From positions 28,676,094 through 28,740,093 of the forward strand of contig CM046857.1 of assembly GCA_025617745.1 (NCBI GenBank): 64,000 bases of DNA, in the 5' to 3' direction. The translations under genes were made by a program, and so were the position numbers. This document shows, piece after piece, positions 19,561-30,084 of the stretch (within the stretch, counting starts at the first letter, position 1; every line of letters begins with the position of its first letter). A model generated the notes under the pieces. It had not been told where the DNA came from. It saw nothing but the letters and a program-made list of their open reading frames with translations, and made no database searches. Source of the DNA: Heliocidaris erythrogramma (taxonomy: Eukaryota > Echinodermata > Echinoidea > Camarodonta > Echinometridae).

Positions 19561-21480
19561 AGAGTATTCCATGTATTATGTTGGGTTTGGGTTGATATCA
19601 TATTCAAGAGTGAAGGTGCATTAGAAATGAATTGGATTTCTCATACTTTCTTGAAACAGTACATCAAATACGAATACTTTAATCTTAGCTTCAAAGTTAG
19701 TCTTTAATTCGATGAAAGGAAAAAAACATATTTGTATATAGAAAATTGTGGTCTTCATTTGTAGTGTAAGACGACTTCCGATAGTCAACATTATATATTT
19801 CAATTCTCTGTATCACAAGTATACTGTTTGGAAAACGCATTAATATTTCCGAAATCAAATCGATTTTATATGGTTTTCATCATTTCTAAAAAGCTGTGTC
19901 GAGAAATGTTCGGTTCTGTGAAATATCGAGGCGATTATTATAAGCCTGTTGTGTAATGATGCTCTTTGCGTTCTTTGAAAGATGCAAGTTCTTACAAATA
20001 CAATAACAATTTTCTTGTTCTTTTCTATAAATCAGTGTGAAATCAATATCATGTCAAGATTATACTTTGGCAAGATTATCTATGAAGTTTTATTTACATT
20101 GGTTCAGTAGCCTACTTTTAGAGATTTTGCCGGTTAAATCACGTCGTATTTTATTCGGAATCTACTGCTGAGTTATGCCTATACTTGATTTTAGAATAAA
20201 TTAGTTTAATAAAAATTATCATTATTGTCTTTGATTCTGTGTTGTCAGTTGCGCTCAGAAGATCACAGGAGATGTGCCACTGCCTTGTTTATTTACTGTA
20301 GCACTTCACAAGTATCATGTAGTAAATAAATGAATACGATTCCTATCATCTTATTTGCAAGAGGACAACCTCAAGTTTTACTAGGTCCCTTTTTTCCTAT
20401 TACTCAATAAACTTGACTGCATATCCAGATTAGAATAATCAGAATTACGTTAAAATATACATTTTCTTGCATCAATTGGCGGTGTAGTATCCGTTGTTTA
20501 ATGGAAACGAATTTCAAGAATGAATTAGTTATCAAAAGTTTGTTTGTTTTGGGGTTTTTTTTACTTAGAATATAAGCAGAGACATGCTATAGAGAAATTA
20601 ACCTTTTAAGGTAGAAGGTAAAAACAATTATGTATATCAAATCATCAATAACTCGTAACGTGTTGTTCATTAACAATATATATATATATTTATGCTATTT
20701 GACATTATTTGATATAAGGGTGAAGGGTATCATTATTTGGTATATATTCATCCAAAAAAGTAAGTTTCCCCTGACGTTCATTGAGAAAACAAGTTATGCA
20801 GAACGGTATAATCAACATGTAGTTTAGATTTCTACCAAACTTAAATTTAGTAGGCAAGCTTTTATCAACTACTCCTGTGGACTTTCTCAAGCCAAGTGAT
20901 TCTTCACACAGTTTCTTACTGGCTGATGCCTCGAGATCACTGGAGCAAACATAGGTGAGAGTGAATAACTATAATTCAGTGAAGGGTTAATTCTTTTGAT
21001 CCAGATGGACTCTTTCACCTTTCTTGACCAGAAATGTGTTTCACTGACAATAATGTGGGCATTGTCTCATTCAATGTTATGTCCAGTGACAATAATGTGG
21101 GCATTATTCAATGTTATGTCCAGTATTGATCCAGAGAGGTGGAAGAGAGACTTCCCTAGTTGGTCTAGCCAACATTTTGATTGGTTTATTTGTGAACAAC
21201 TGATTATGTTTTCTTAATGAAATTATGCTCTTTATTGCAGGCACACATATAGAGTTACATCATTATTTTGAAGCTTCACATACACAGCTTTGTGTGTATG
21301 TAACTTTATAATTTCACGGCGGTCGCTGGGGTGGGGGGGGGGGGGCATGTCTCGCTGAAGCACATAACCCGGGTTACGCGTTTATGGTATCTAAATAAGC
21401 AAAAATCAAGAAAAAGGATATCAAATTCAGTGATGATAAGAATAAGATCCGCGGAAGGGGGCGGCGGGGTAGGCTTTGGA
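19561..21480. other. No recognised gene; small tandem duplication at 21043-21122
   Basis: AT-rich sequence without supported exons. At 21043-21122 a unit of about 40 bp (GACAATAATGTGGGCATT ... TTCAATGTTATGTCCAGT) occurs twice in tandem with a 6-bp difference. A G12 run lies at about 21331-21344. Confidence 0.5.
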
Positions 21481-21481
21481 G

Positions 21482-21516
21482 TTTAGGGTTAGGGTTAGGG
21501 TAGTGTTTAGGGTTTA
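21482..21516 (+). repeat. Interstitial telomere-like TTAGGG repeat
   Basis: TTTAGGGTTAGGGTTAGGG is followed by TAGTGTTTAGGGTTT, about five degenerate units. TTAGGG is the metazoan telomere unit. The tract is too short to be a telomere and is flanked by ordinary sequence. Scattered CCCTAACC-type units also appear near 23813-23875. Confidence 0.7.
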
Positions 21517-21748
21517 CTTAACGGCACATTTGGGTGGTTGTCGCATAAGTCATTCCTATTATCAACAGCTGAATTGACATGAATGGGGAAAATGGCCTTC
21601 ATACCGTTGGAAAGATGTTATTGTATATCGCCTCAATTAATTGCCTTATATGACAGACTAAACCGATATGTAGACATCATTCGGGGGAGGGGAGGTGCCG
21701 GAGATCACGTCACTTAGGAATATCGGTTGCGACGGTGTAAAGAAGGAG

Positions 21749-21875
21749 CCCCCCCCCCCCCAAAAAAAAAAAAAAACAACAACAACAACAACAACAAACA
21801 AACAAACAAACAAAAAAAACAACAACAACAACAACAGACAAAGAAAACAAAAACAACAAAAACTTCCTTCGAAAA
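21749..21875 (+). repeat. C10, A14 and (CAA)n/(CAAA)n low-complexity tract
   Basis: A run of C, a run of A, then CAA and CAAA triplet/tetranucleotide repeats. Open frames across it on both strands are artefacts of the simple repeat. Confidence 0.85.
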
Positions 21876-22318
21876 TATTTCCACTATGATAATTATGAAT
21901 ACGTATAATGATATTAATCCCTTCTCCCCTCGCGCTGGAGGTGATGGGATGACAATGGAATGGGGGGAGCGGGAGGGGGAGTAGTAGGGAAAAGTCAATC
22001 CGTCGGTCCTCCCAAGACCCATATAAGGGGGCCATAATCCCCCTGAAAATAAAATGACAAATTCATTTTTTCTCATTTTTGCATCCTTTACAGGTGACGT
22101 ACCGCTAATTATGGATGTTATGTTTTCATGGCCTCAATTTCTCTGAGTATTAAACCACAGAAACAAGGCAAGATTAAATCACTCCCTCTAGGTCTATTCA
22201 TGGATATTCTACTCGAACATTATTATATCCATATCATTAATCTTCATCAAGATGAAAATGTATTTTCTTCAGAACTCATGCAAGCTTTGGACAAATAAGA
22301 CATGATCACATGATCATG

Positions 22319-22652
22319 GGCGGATCCAGAATTTATTATAAGGCGGGGAACACAAGTGCAGGTTTGTCAACTTTTGGAAAAGGCAGACCTGTATTTTTTT
22401 GGTCTTGCCAGGTTCTTGGAAAGTCTCTCAGTGGGGTGCCGAGAATTTTTTTTTCGTCAGACCTCCAAAATTCGCTCAGGAGGGGGTGGTTATGGGAGTC
22501 CCTCCATAATTCTCTGACAAGCAACAAAAAAAAGTTTCATTCTAAAAGGGGGAGCGGCACAATCGACAAAAGGGCGGATCGTCTATGGTTAAAATGCATA
22601 CTTTCCTTCCAAAAGGGGGTGGGGAGGGCACGGCCCCCCTCCGGATCCGCCA
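22319..22652. mobile_element. MITE-like element with GGCGGATCC termini
   Basis: It begins GGGCGGATCCAGAATTTAT and ends CCCCCTCCGGATCCGCC, imperfect terminal inverted repeats. The interior segment CCTCCATAATTCTCTGACAA recurs near 61093-61112, so the family is dispersed. No coding capacity. Confidence 0.65.
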
Positions 22653-22816
22653 ATGCACATGTTGTAAATACTTCTTGGTGAAAAATAACTTTACCCGACT
22701 TATTTATTTATTCACTTGATTATTGTGACAGATATACGGTACGGTCATTATTCATAAACACAGCTAGCGCCCGTGGATGTCCACGCGCGGGCTGCTTCTG
22801 CTAGTATATATATATA

Positions 22817-23023
22817 TGACTAAAGGGTACATTAGGCCAAAAAAAAAAAATTGTTGCATTGGCGTAACCCGCCCGACCCTAAAAATGTCGCCGACCCTAG
22901 GTTTCTTTTTTTTTTTTGACTATCGATATCGCGTATCGTGCTGCCTTTGCGATCGCGATCGCGATCGAAAACCCGGAAGTGCTGCGGACAGAACTAGCTG
23001 CGTGTATTATGTATTATACTGTC

Positions 23024-23060
<37 letters not shown>

Positions 23061-23256
23061 GACCGACCGACCCTACTTTTCAGAGACCCGTTACGCCAAT
23101 ACAACAATTTTTTTTTTTTGGCCTTAGCTGGACACACAACAATGCGGTTTATTCCGTCATAATAGCGCCACCTACATTAGCGGGACAGTTGGTGACATTA
23201 GCGGGACAGTTGAGCATAGAAATAAGACAAAAACTGTCCAGCTAATGTAGCCTTTA
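22817..23256. mobile_element. MITE copy (same family as 6038-6169), interrupted by a nested element
   Basis: The left end GACTAAAGGGTACATTA, interior AACAATGCGGTTTATTCCGT and right end AGCTAATGTAGCCTTTAGAG match the MITE at 6038-6169. A second transposon (22835-23123) is inserted right after the left TIR. The segment AGCGGGACAGTTG is tandemly duplicated near 23180-23214. A short inverted scrap of the family lies at 23537-23562. Confidence 0.75.
22835..23123. mobile_element. Nested MITE, 289 bp, TTA duplication, GGCC(A)n TIRs
   Basis: It is bounded by TTA on both sides (22832-22834 and 23124-23126). The termini GGCCAAAAAAAAAAAATTGT and ACAATTTTTTTTTTTTGGCC are followed inwards by TGCATTGGCGTAAC and its near inverse GTTACGCCAATAC. 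A 3-bp TTA duplication is typical of PIF/Harbinger elements; the class is inferred from that. The interior has a long A tract (about 23027-23057) and the palindromic GCGATCGCGATCGCGATCG. Confidence 0.8.
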
Positions 23257-23278
23257 GAGTTATGTGTATATATATATA

Positions 23279-23445
23279 CAGTCAAACCTGTCTTCGTGGC
23301 CACCTGTCTATAGGCCTAGTGGTCACTTATATTGCCTCCCTGTAGCAAGAAATATGTGCTTTAGAACCAGTCTATAAAGGCAACCTGTCTACAGTGGCCA
23401 CATTTTCTGTTTCCCTTGGGTGGCCTTAATAGACAGGTTTGACTG
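23279..23445. mobile_element. Mariner-type MITE, 167 bp, TA-flanked
   Basis: CAGTCAAACCTGTCT at the left and AGACAGGTTTGACTG at the right are exact inverse copies, flanked by TA on each side. The interior repeats the theme internally (CCACCTGTCTATAG, GGCAACCTGTCTAC). TA duplication and CAGT-type ends suggest mobilisation by a Tc1/mariner transposase. Confidence 0.85.
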
Positions 23446-23653
23446 TATATAAATAAGGTGAATTCTATTTGTATAAGCCTATTGTTCTAATTCACCTTTT
23501 CACAGGCTCCACTCGCCTTAAAGTCGAATTTCTTTTGTGACGGAATAAACCGCATTGTTACAGTGTGTTGGGAGGGTGCGTGTGTGTGTGTGTGTGTGTG
23601 TGTGCGTGTGTGTGGGCGTGTTTAGCCGTATGTATTAAGTCCATGCTTCAACC

Positions 23654-23795
23654 CAGGGGAGCGTTTCATCAAGCGTTTTGTCAGTGATTTTTACCGACAA
23701 CTGTTCAAAGCTACTGAAATCCTTGCATCTGATTGGCTGAGAGCAAATTTGTCAGTAAAAATCACTGACAAAATGCTTGATGAAATGCTCCCCTG
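23654..23795. mobile_element. MITE, about 142 bp, TIR CAGGGGAGCGTTTCATCAAG (copy 1)
   Basis: The left arm CAGGGGAGCGTTTCATCAAG...GTCAGTGATTTTTACCGACA is inverted at the right (GTCAGTAAAAATCACTGACA...GATGAAATGCTCCCCTG). The arms are about 45 bp. A second copy in the opposite orientation lies at 27413-27551. Confidence 0.85.
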
Positions 23796-23969
23796 GACTA
23801 AACACTTTACCTAACCCTAGCTTTAACCTAGAAGCCCTAACTGAGAAGCCAACTGCAACCATAACCCTAACCCTGTGCAACTGTGCCGGAGCATTACGTA
23901 GGAGCACCAAGCCACACATAAATCCTAAACAAATGTAAACATGCACATCAATCCTACTACTCACTGATC

Positions 23970-26870
23970 AATTTATTAACAAGAAATCTTACAAAGTGAT
24001 GCATGTAAATGACATCATCACAGTATTCGTAAGTTTGTTTTCTTTAAGACAGAAAGGAGACCGAACAGTAAGTTGTTACATCAAATAGTGCATAGGCAAA
24101 TACAGTAACACAAGCTTTTAACGATTTTGAGTCAGAAATCGGGATATACATGTACTGACAATGCTGTTCAAGCCTATTTACCAACACATGATTAAGATTT
24201 GTTTTGGAGTAATTATAGGAACTGAGAATAATATGAATCATTGGCCAATAGATCTGTTCACAAATATATTCCAATTTTATGCATACTTTTAAAACAAAGG
24301 TTGTTCTTGACAACTTGAAAGCTTATCAGAAGCGTGTCAGACATAGCAACAAGAAATGCATGCAAACTGGATTCCAAGTAGTGTATTTCTATCATTAATA
24401 ACAGGTTAATGGAATACCTTGATACTAGGAAAGAAACATCCATAAATCTGAATAACTTTGTGAACAGGTCTATTCGAGGGACTTACACTCGGACTTACAC
24501 TAGGAATTAGAACCATATTTTGTACGGCATATATGTGTTCCAAACGCCACTGAGTATTTTCCTATTTCTTGCACCAAAAATGAAAGTTTGATATTACCAT
24601 TGACCAATCATGATCCCTTGTACCAATGTTTAATGACCGCAAAACAGGTTTCCTTCAATTATTTGACATCAACATGCTATAAAATGTTGTTAAATGACAC
24701 TTTTTCCAATACAGAATTGCCTCTTTGCACAAGGTTAATCTCATTCCTCTCTATGTCTACTTATAAAAAGGGCCATGTTCTGGTCCTGTGCAAGTAGCAC
24801 ATTGACAAAAAAATATTGTCGACAAAAAGGCTTCTACTGGTGAGATTCCTGCAGTTTACAAGGGAAAAAACGCACTTGCGTCTGAATAAAAAATGAGGGG
24901 TAATGTGAAGTGCATACCACTAAAAAAAACCTTTGTGAAGGTGGATATATGCACACTATCTCTCTTTCAAGAATGTTATCCACAGCTGCAAACTGAACTC
25001 GTTAGCCTTGGAATACAAAAATACATGCATTTGACAGCCAATCGCATTGAGAGAAAACATATCTCAAAAGCTCAGCACCTATTCGTGTCCTTTCAAAAAT
25101 CCCTATCAAACAAAACGAATGTTATGTGCTACAATTAAAAAACATTCAACTTTGGAGATTAAATCATTGCTATACAGAACAAGAATTAAAACCGCATTAA
25201 AAAGTTACACTACAAACATCACAATATCATTTTCTACATATTACTCTAAAGGATTCTTTGTGTATGAGTCAAATATAATAATAGAAAAAAAAGCCACCAG
25301 CTGTACAGGAAAATGGACAAATATTTACAATAGCTATGATATCACACAACAGGACCCATATCTCTTATACTGTCTCATCTTTCCTACTACCATATCATTC
25401 ATGGCTTAGCATAATCATTCTCTAAATACAATTTGTTAACAGAATTGTGTCATATGCCTACATGTATGAGGGCGTAACGGTCACAAAATGTATGAGTACA
25501 AGAAAATACTAAACCAAGATGTAAAAGCAGTTTTCAAACCTTTATAACTGTACACACAGAAGTACTTGAAGGGACAAGTCGGTTAAAATCCAGGGCATGG
25601 AGAAATGTATACATCACAGGACAACAGTGCAATAGGGGTACAATAAAATAGATTTGTATGAATGTAAGACAGGGCAGTCAATGAAAACAATTAAAAGCAG
25701 GTCCTAGGGGTTTCATGGTGCTTTGTCACATCATATACACTCTCTATGCTGCAACTGATTTTAACATTACAAGAAAGCTTTGACTTCAGCAGTTTAGAGT
25801 ATTAGACTGACACATAATTTGTTTAAAAGTGCAAAAGAGTTGTAAGGATGTCATTCACAAGGTCAAATCCATGGTGACACATGTAGGTTTAGGGTCAACT
25901 TTGTGTAACAGCAAGAACACCTTAGAAGGAGATGACTGAACACCACCCTAAAAGCCTTTTCAGATAAACATACTGAGGCACTGCAAAACATAATGGCCCA
26001 TATTCTACTAATTCATGTAAACCTAATGGGACAGCTAAGGTCATGTTACATACAGGAAACACTTAAGACTTTGTTCTACATCCTTTGTTTACCCCTTCCA
26101 TGCCACTATATTCTTGAGCAGTTGTAAAAAATGAATTTTCAGGAGTTGAAATATTAATTTTCGATGAGTTTTTTCCTTGGGCAAACTGTTCAAAGATATC
26201 CTGCATGGGAATAAACATTATATTGAAGGTGCAGGTTTCTGAATGAGGAATAATTTCAAGCCATTCTGAGCCTTAACAAAATGTTCAACAATCAAATTTG
26301 GGGACGGGATTTGCCGCCCACGGCATGGTAGGGGTTAACTTTGAGTTCAGACCGCACCTAACCCAGTGTCAGATGTAAATTTCAGTACGTGTACAATACA
26401 GACCATAGTGTAAGGGAGTGGAAAGACAAAATGTTGTGGAGCTGTACAAAACAATGGCCCCCAATGTACTCACTAATACATGTATGTATGTATAAACATA
26501 CAGATATATGTGAAGCACATTATGCTTATCTCATTTTATTTAACTGCGCTGGTTTTCTGAAGCAGTTCACCATTTTGTGTGTGAATTAGGCTAAATTCTA
26601 TGCATAACATAAATACCCGGAACGTGATCGTGATCCAACATTATAACATAATATCAAATTCAAAACCATCAGTCTCAGCTTAATGACAAATCTAAAACAT
26701 ATCAAACAAAACTGATTGACAGCCAACTCAATAGTGTCACACCCTTTGATATTAAAATATAACTGGAATAGTTGTTTACAAAATTAAGAATTAAAAAAAA
26801 AATGATGGATCATCCTTTTTCCAGCCTGGTATGACGGTACTGTGTTCCTGGTACGTACATCTCTCCCTGT
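23970..26870 (-). other. Candidate long 3' UTR of ALYREF (minus strand)
   Basis: The 2.9 kb downstream of the ALYREF stop codon is AT-rich, free of recognisable mobile elements and without supported ORFs, unlike the rest of the window. On the minus strand an AATAAA lies near 23970. Whether the transcript really extends this far cannot be told from sequence; an earlier poly(A) site is possible. Confidence 0.3.
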
Positions 26871-26882
26871 CTAGCTATCAAT
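26871..26882 (-). CDS. ALYREF: ALYREF last coding exon (I-D-S-stop)
   Basis: On the minus strand the acceptor TTTGCAG is followed by ATT GAT AGC TAG. Joined to the exon at 28404-28650 (...ELDAYNSQ, ending on a full codon) it gives DAYNSQIDS, closely paralleling the ALYREF C-terminus DAYN..MDTS known from vertebrates. This is a very short coding part of a final exon whose remainder is 3' UTR. Confidence 0.78.
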   Translation of the reverse strand: MDS

Positions 26883-27207
26883 CTGCAAAATAAATTAAAA
26901 TCAAACAGAGGAATAATTTCAAGCGATGAGAAATAAATACATGTACCCATTTACCAAATCAAATGCTGTATTTCTTACTTCCTGGTGATTATTTTTTATT
27001 TTTTAAATAATTTTGTAGCTTAGGATTAATTTGATGAATTAGGGCAGCATGTTCAGTAAAAAAAGGCTTACCTGGGGTGAAATATTTTGCCTGGATTGGA
27101 AATACAGTCTCTTTTATTTTATTTCAGTCAAATCGTAAAAACAAGTTCAAAACTGACTCAAAACAGACCAATCTTGGCTATTCAGGGTAATATAATTTAC
27201 TGTAAAA

Positions 27208-27296
27208 GTGTGTTAAGAGGTGTGCTGAGCTGGGGACTCACTGTCTATTGTATTGCAGAATAGTGGAATGTAACTTCTGCCAGCTCAGCACACACT
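27208..27296. repeat. Short inverted repeat in ALYREF intron
   Basis: GAGGTGTGCTGAGCTGG is mirrored by CCAGCTCAGCACACACTC about 55 bp later. This could be a small MITE or a hairpin in the pre-mRNA. No other copy was noticed. Confidence 0.6.
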
Positions 27297-27412
27297 CATA
27301 ATCGAATTGCATGCTTTCATACAATACCTCCTCATTGCCTTTGTTTTCCTGCTGATGCTGCAGCATGTCTGACATAGCAACTCACATGTTGTTATTGTAT
27401 GTTGTATTGTAA

Positions 27413-27551
27413 CAGGGAGCGTTTCATCAAGCATTTTGTCAGTGATTTTTACTGACAATTTGGTCTCAACCAATCAGATGCAAGGATTTCAGTAGCTTAT
27501 AACAGTTGTCGGTAAAAATCACTGACAAAACGCTTGATGAAACCCTCCCCA
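27413..27551. mobile_element. MITE copy 2 (family of 23654-23795), inverted
   Basis: CAGGGAGCGTTTCATCAAGC opens it and GCTTGATGAAACCCTCCCC closes it. The interior AACCAATCAGATGCAAGGAT is the reverse complement of the interior of the copy at 23654. Together they define the family. Confidence 0.85.
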
Positions 27552-28218
27552 GGGCCCCGTTGCATAAAACGGTAACTTTGATTTTGATTGGCTGTTAAAT
27601 GATGTCAGGTGTCAGCTTTGACAAAGTTAAATACCAATTTCACTGGCAAAATCGTTATTAGCTCACTGATGACTGACAGATGATGTCACAGGGGGCAAAT
27701 GGTCTGGAGGATTTTTTTTTTAAGTGGGTGGGGCTTAGCAGGTTGTAGAAAATTATTTTAAAAAATATTTAAAAATCTATGAAACATATTTACAAGTTTA
27801 AATATCAAAATATGAGATGTATGTAGAACTGCACACCAGTTGCATTTGGATGGCAGGGACCCTTTAAAGGAAGGTTGAGTTCTGGGAAAGGTAAAAAATA
27901 ATTTGTGAGCTTTTTCATTCTTTTTATGTTAGTTTGGAAGATTATCATAGTAGAAATGTCCCCTGAAAAGGATTGCTCTTTACATGCCCTCACATTCAAA
28001 ATATGACAAGAAACAGCTGAAATGTTTGGGCCAAACATTTGTGTGTAGTCCCATACATACACATTTCTGTGAGCAGTGCATGTGACTCTCAGCCTGATTG
28101 AGTCAATTTCTTATCATTTTGGTGATTCCAAAACCTTACAGTATACACCAATTCTTATGTGCTATATAATCAACCTCTCCCAATTGATTTGAGACAGTTT
28201 CTTTCACAATTCAATCTT

Positions 28219-28322
28219 GTGTTGCAATCAATTGCAAATCCCCCAAATCAGTCGCAAGTCTTGCAATTGATTGCAAGTTCCATTTAAAATACATGTATCA
28301 TATTTGCAATTGATTGCAACAC
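28219..28322. repeat. Palindrome of GCAATTGATTGCAA units
   Basis: GTGTTGCAATCAATTGCAAA at the left is inverted at the right (TTTGCAATTGATTGCAACAC). A further TTGCAATTGATTGCAA lies in the middle, so the 104-bp element holds three copies of a self-complementary core. It lies just 3' (on the minus strand) of the ALYREF Gly/Arg exon. Confidence 0.75.
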
Positions 28323-28403
28323 CCCATTAGTGTGATTTGGGGAGTGTTTGGAAACCAACAAAAAGCCTACATGTATATACATACTCTATTTACTGGCACT
28401 TAC

Positions 28404-28650
28404 CTGTGAATTATAAGCATCTAATTCAGCATCAAGCTCTGCAGCAGTTGGTGTGGGTTTGTTGCCTCCACCGCCTCGACCCCTACCTCTCCCTCGGCCT
28501 CCACGCCCCCTCATCCCTCCTCGTCCTCCACCTCCGCCACCCCGTCTGCCCTGGTTGTAGCCCCCCTGGTTGTAGCTTCCTTGGTTACGACGTAATCCTC
28601 CCCTTCCTCCTCCTACACCTCCCCTTCCTCCGCCACCTCCTTGCTGTCTC
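28404..28650 (-). CDS. ALYREF: ALYREF/THOC4 exon: RGG region and C-terminal UAP56-binding motif
   Basis: The minus strand is bounded by TTGCAG and GTAAGT-type GTAAG. The 247 nt encode RQQGGGGGRGG, several further RGG/RGRGRGRG runs, NQGSYNQGGYNQGRRGG, then NKPTPTAAELDAELDAYNSQ. The last segment is the conserved C-terminal UAP56/DDX39-binding helix of ALY/REF proteins. ALYREF is a nuclear RNA-binding adaptor that links spliced, capped mRNA to the TREX complex and NXF1 export receptor. The Arg-Gly region binds RNA and is usually arginine-methylated. Identification is firm from the C-terminal motif combined with the RGG context. The preceding exon is at 36082-36151 across a 7.4-kb intron packed with repeats. 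Confidence 0.92.
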
Positions 28651-29511
28651 CTGCAAGGAAAAGAAAGAATGTTTTTACAGTTACAGAGAACATTGAGTTA
28701 TGGTAAGAGTGCAATTTGTGAGCTTTATTATCCATTTTATTCCTATGTGGAATAATGTTATAATAGCAATGTCATAAGAAAAACATCGCTCTTGAAATGC
28801 CCCAACATTCCAAATATGACTAGAAATAGTAAGATATAGATATTAGACCAAATTTTGATGACACAAATGTGTGCAGTCTCATAAATGTATAACCATATCT
28901 ACATATATGAGTGTGCATTGTTTTTCATTTCACAATGCAATTTGAATGAGCAGTTCTTAACCTTAGTTTTAAATGTCCGGCAGTAGTGCATTGAAATCCA
29001 TCCTCAAAACTAATTTTTTAATTGTGATAATGAAATGTGGCCCTAAAATGCTTCTCATTACAAGCAAAAGATACGACTGCGTCTTCAATATGCCTCCGCT
29101 TGTATTCAGATAATTCCTGATCACCGTAAGTATCCCTGATAGCAGAAAGTGTGAAAAAATGACGTGATATTTACGTCATGGTTTTCGTCTTTTTTACGTC
29201 CTGTAATTACGTCAATAAGACGACAACTTGCACCAACGCAAGACGTCAAGAGAACGTCTTATTTTGACGTCATCTCTACGTCTTCATTCCTCTTCCCTGA
29301 TAGCAGAAAGTGTTAAAAATGACGTGATATTTACGTCGCGGTTTTCGTCTTTTTTACGTCCTGTAATTACGTCAATAAGACGACAACTTACACCAACGCA
29401 AGACGTCAAGAGGACGTCTTATTTTGACGTCATCTCTACGTCTTGTACAAAAATGCTGTTTATAGCACTTGTAGTGTGCTAATTTACCAGCAAAAAAAAA
29501 ATGTGACCGTG

Positions 29512-29575
29512 GCGAGCCTCGAACCAGGTTCCGCTGATTGAGAGCCGCTGACGTTACCGATGGACTAACAAATGC
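29512..29575 (-). other. tRNA-like segment 1 (minus strand) inside palindromic element
   Basis: Read on the minus strand: GTTAGTCCATCGGTAACG (A-box-like), then CAATCAGCGGAACC and GGTTCGAGGCTCGCC (B-box-like), followed within about 15 nt by a run of ten T, a Pol III terminator. It aligns with segment 2 over its whole length. It is not scored as a functional tRNA: the T arm does not pair properly. Confidence 0.6.
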
Positions 29576-29675
29576 TTCTTGCAATCCAGTTTAGTCATGG
29601 GAGTCAAGTAGATAACATGAATTATGTGGTATCGTAAATTCACTATGTAACAATTTCTGCTCTAAATCGTACAAT

Positions 29676-29739
29676 GTGAGTTAGTCTAGCGGTAATGCCA
29701 GCAATTCTCGATCAGCGGACCCTGGTTCGAAGCTCGCCC
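29676..29739 (+). other. tRNA-like segment 2 (plus strand) inside palindromic element
   Basis: GTGAGTT at the 5' end can pair with AGCTCGC at the 3' end (7 bp with two G-U). TTAGTCTAGCGGTAATG is A-box-like and GGTTCGAAGCT is B-box-like. A run of about ten T follows at 29746-29757. Together with segment 1 it forms a divergent pair of potential Pol III units. Probably SINE-type tRNA-derived sequence, not a working tRNA. Confidence 0.6.
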
Positions 29740-30084
29740 AAATCATTTTTTTTTTCCAGCTCCCGTGAAAGTGCTGAAATAGCACGTTGTGTGCATTCAA
29801 TAGCACTCTGAGTGCAGTCCCTATGCATGCCTTCACAAAGTGCTCAGCACTTCAGTTTTTGCAGTGTACAGATGACGTCAATATAAGACGTCCTCTTGAC
29901 GTCTTGCGTTGGTGCAAGTTGTCGTCTTATTGACGTAATTACAGGACGTAAAAAAGACGAAAACCACGACGTAAATATCACGTAATTTTTACCACTTTCT
30001 GCTATCAGGGATAATATAGTTGATGCGCATTCATCAAATGGTTATTGTGAAATTGTGATTTAAAACACTAAAATCCTATATTAC

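Larger units (their letters stand above)
29133..30011. mobile_element. 879-bp palindromic transposon with tandem left TIR and internal tRNA-like units
   Basis: It starts TCCCTGATAGCAGAAAGTG and ends CACTTTCTGCTATCAGGGA, flanked by TA at 29131-29132 and 30012-30013. The terminal arm of about 140-160 bp is rich in GACGT/ACGTC and occurs twice in tandem on the left (29133-29293 and 29294-about 29445) and once on the right (about 29872-30011). The centre holds two divergent tRNA-like segments and mirrored TGCTGTTTATAGCAC / TGCTGAAATAGCACG sequences. No protein is encoded. The TA flank suggests Tc1/mariner-type mobilisation, but the family is not recognised. Confidence 0.85.

Noticed and set aside
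21658-22076. Open frames of 120-125 codons with long Asn, Lys, Phe or Val runs
   Set aside because: Simple translations of CAA repeats and C or A homopolymers.
24044-26589. Several short open frames (60-120 codons)
   Set aside because: No recognisable motif, no splice context and AT-rich composition. The region fits a long 3' UTR or intergenic DNA better.
28337-28696. Plus-strand 119-codon frame over the ALYREF exon
   Set aside because: It is the antisense shadow of the Gly/Arg-rich ALYREF exon, whose minus-strand product, splice sites and C-terminal motif are unmistakable.
29512-29739. Two genuine tRNA genes
   Set aside because: Acceptor-stem pairing is possible for one copy, but the T arm does not pair and the anticodon arm is not convincing. 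They are described as tRNA-like, SINE-type sequence.
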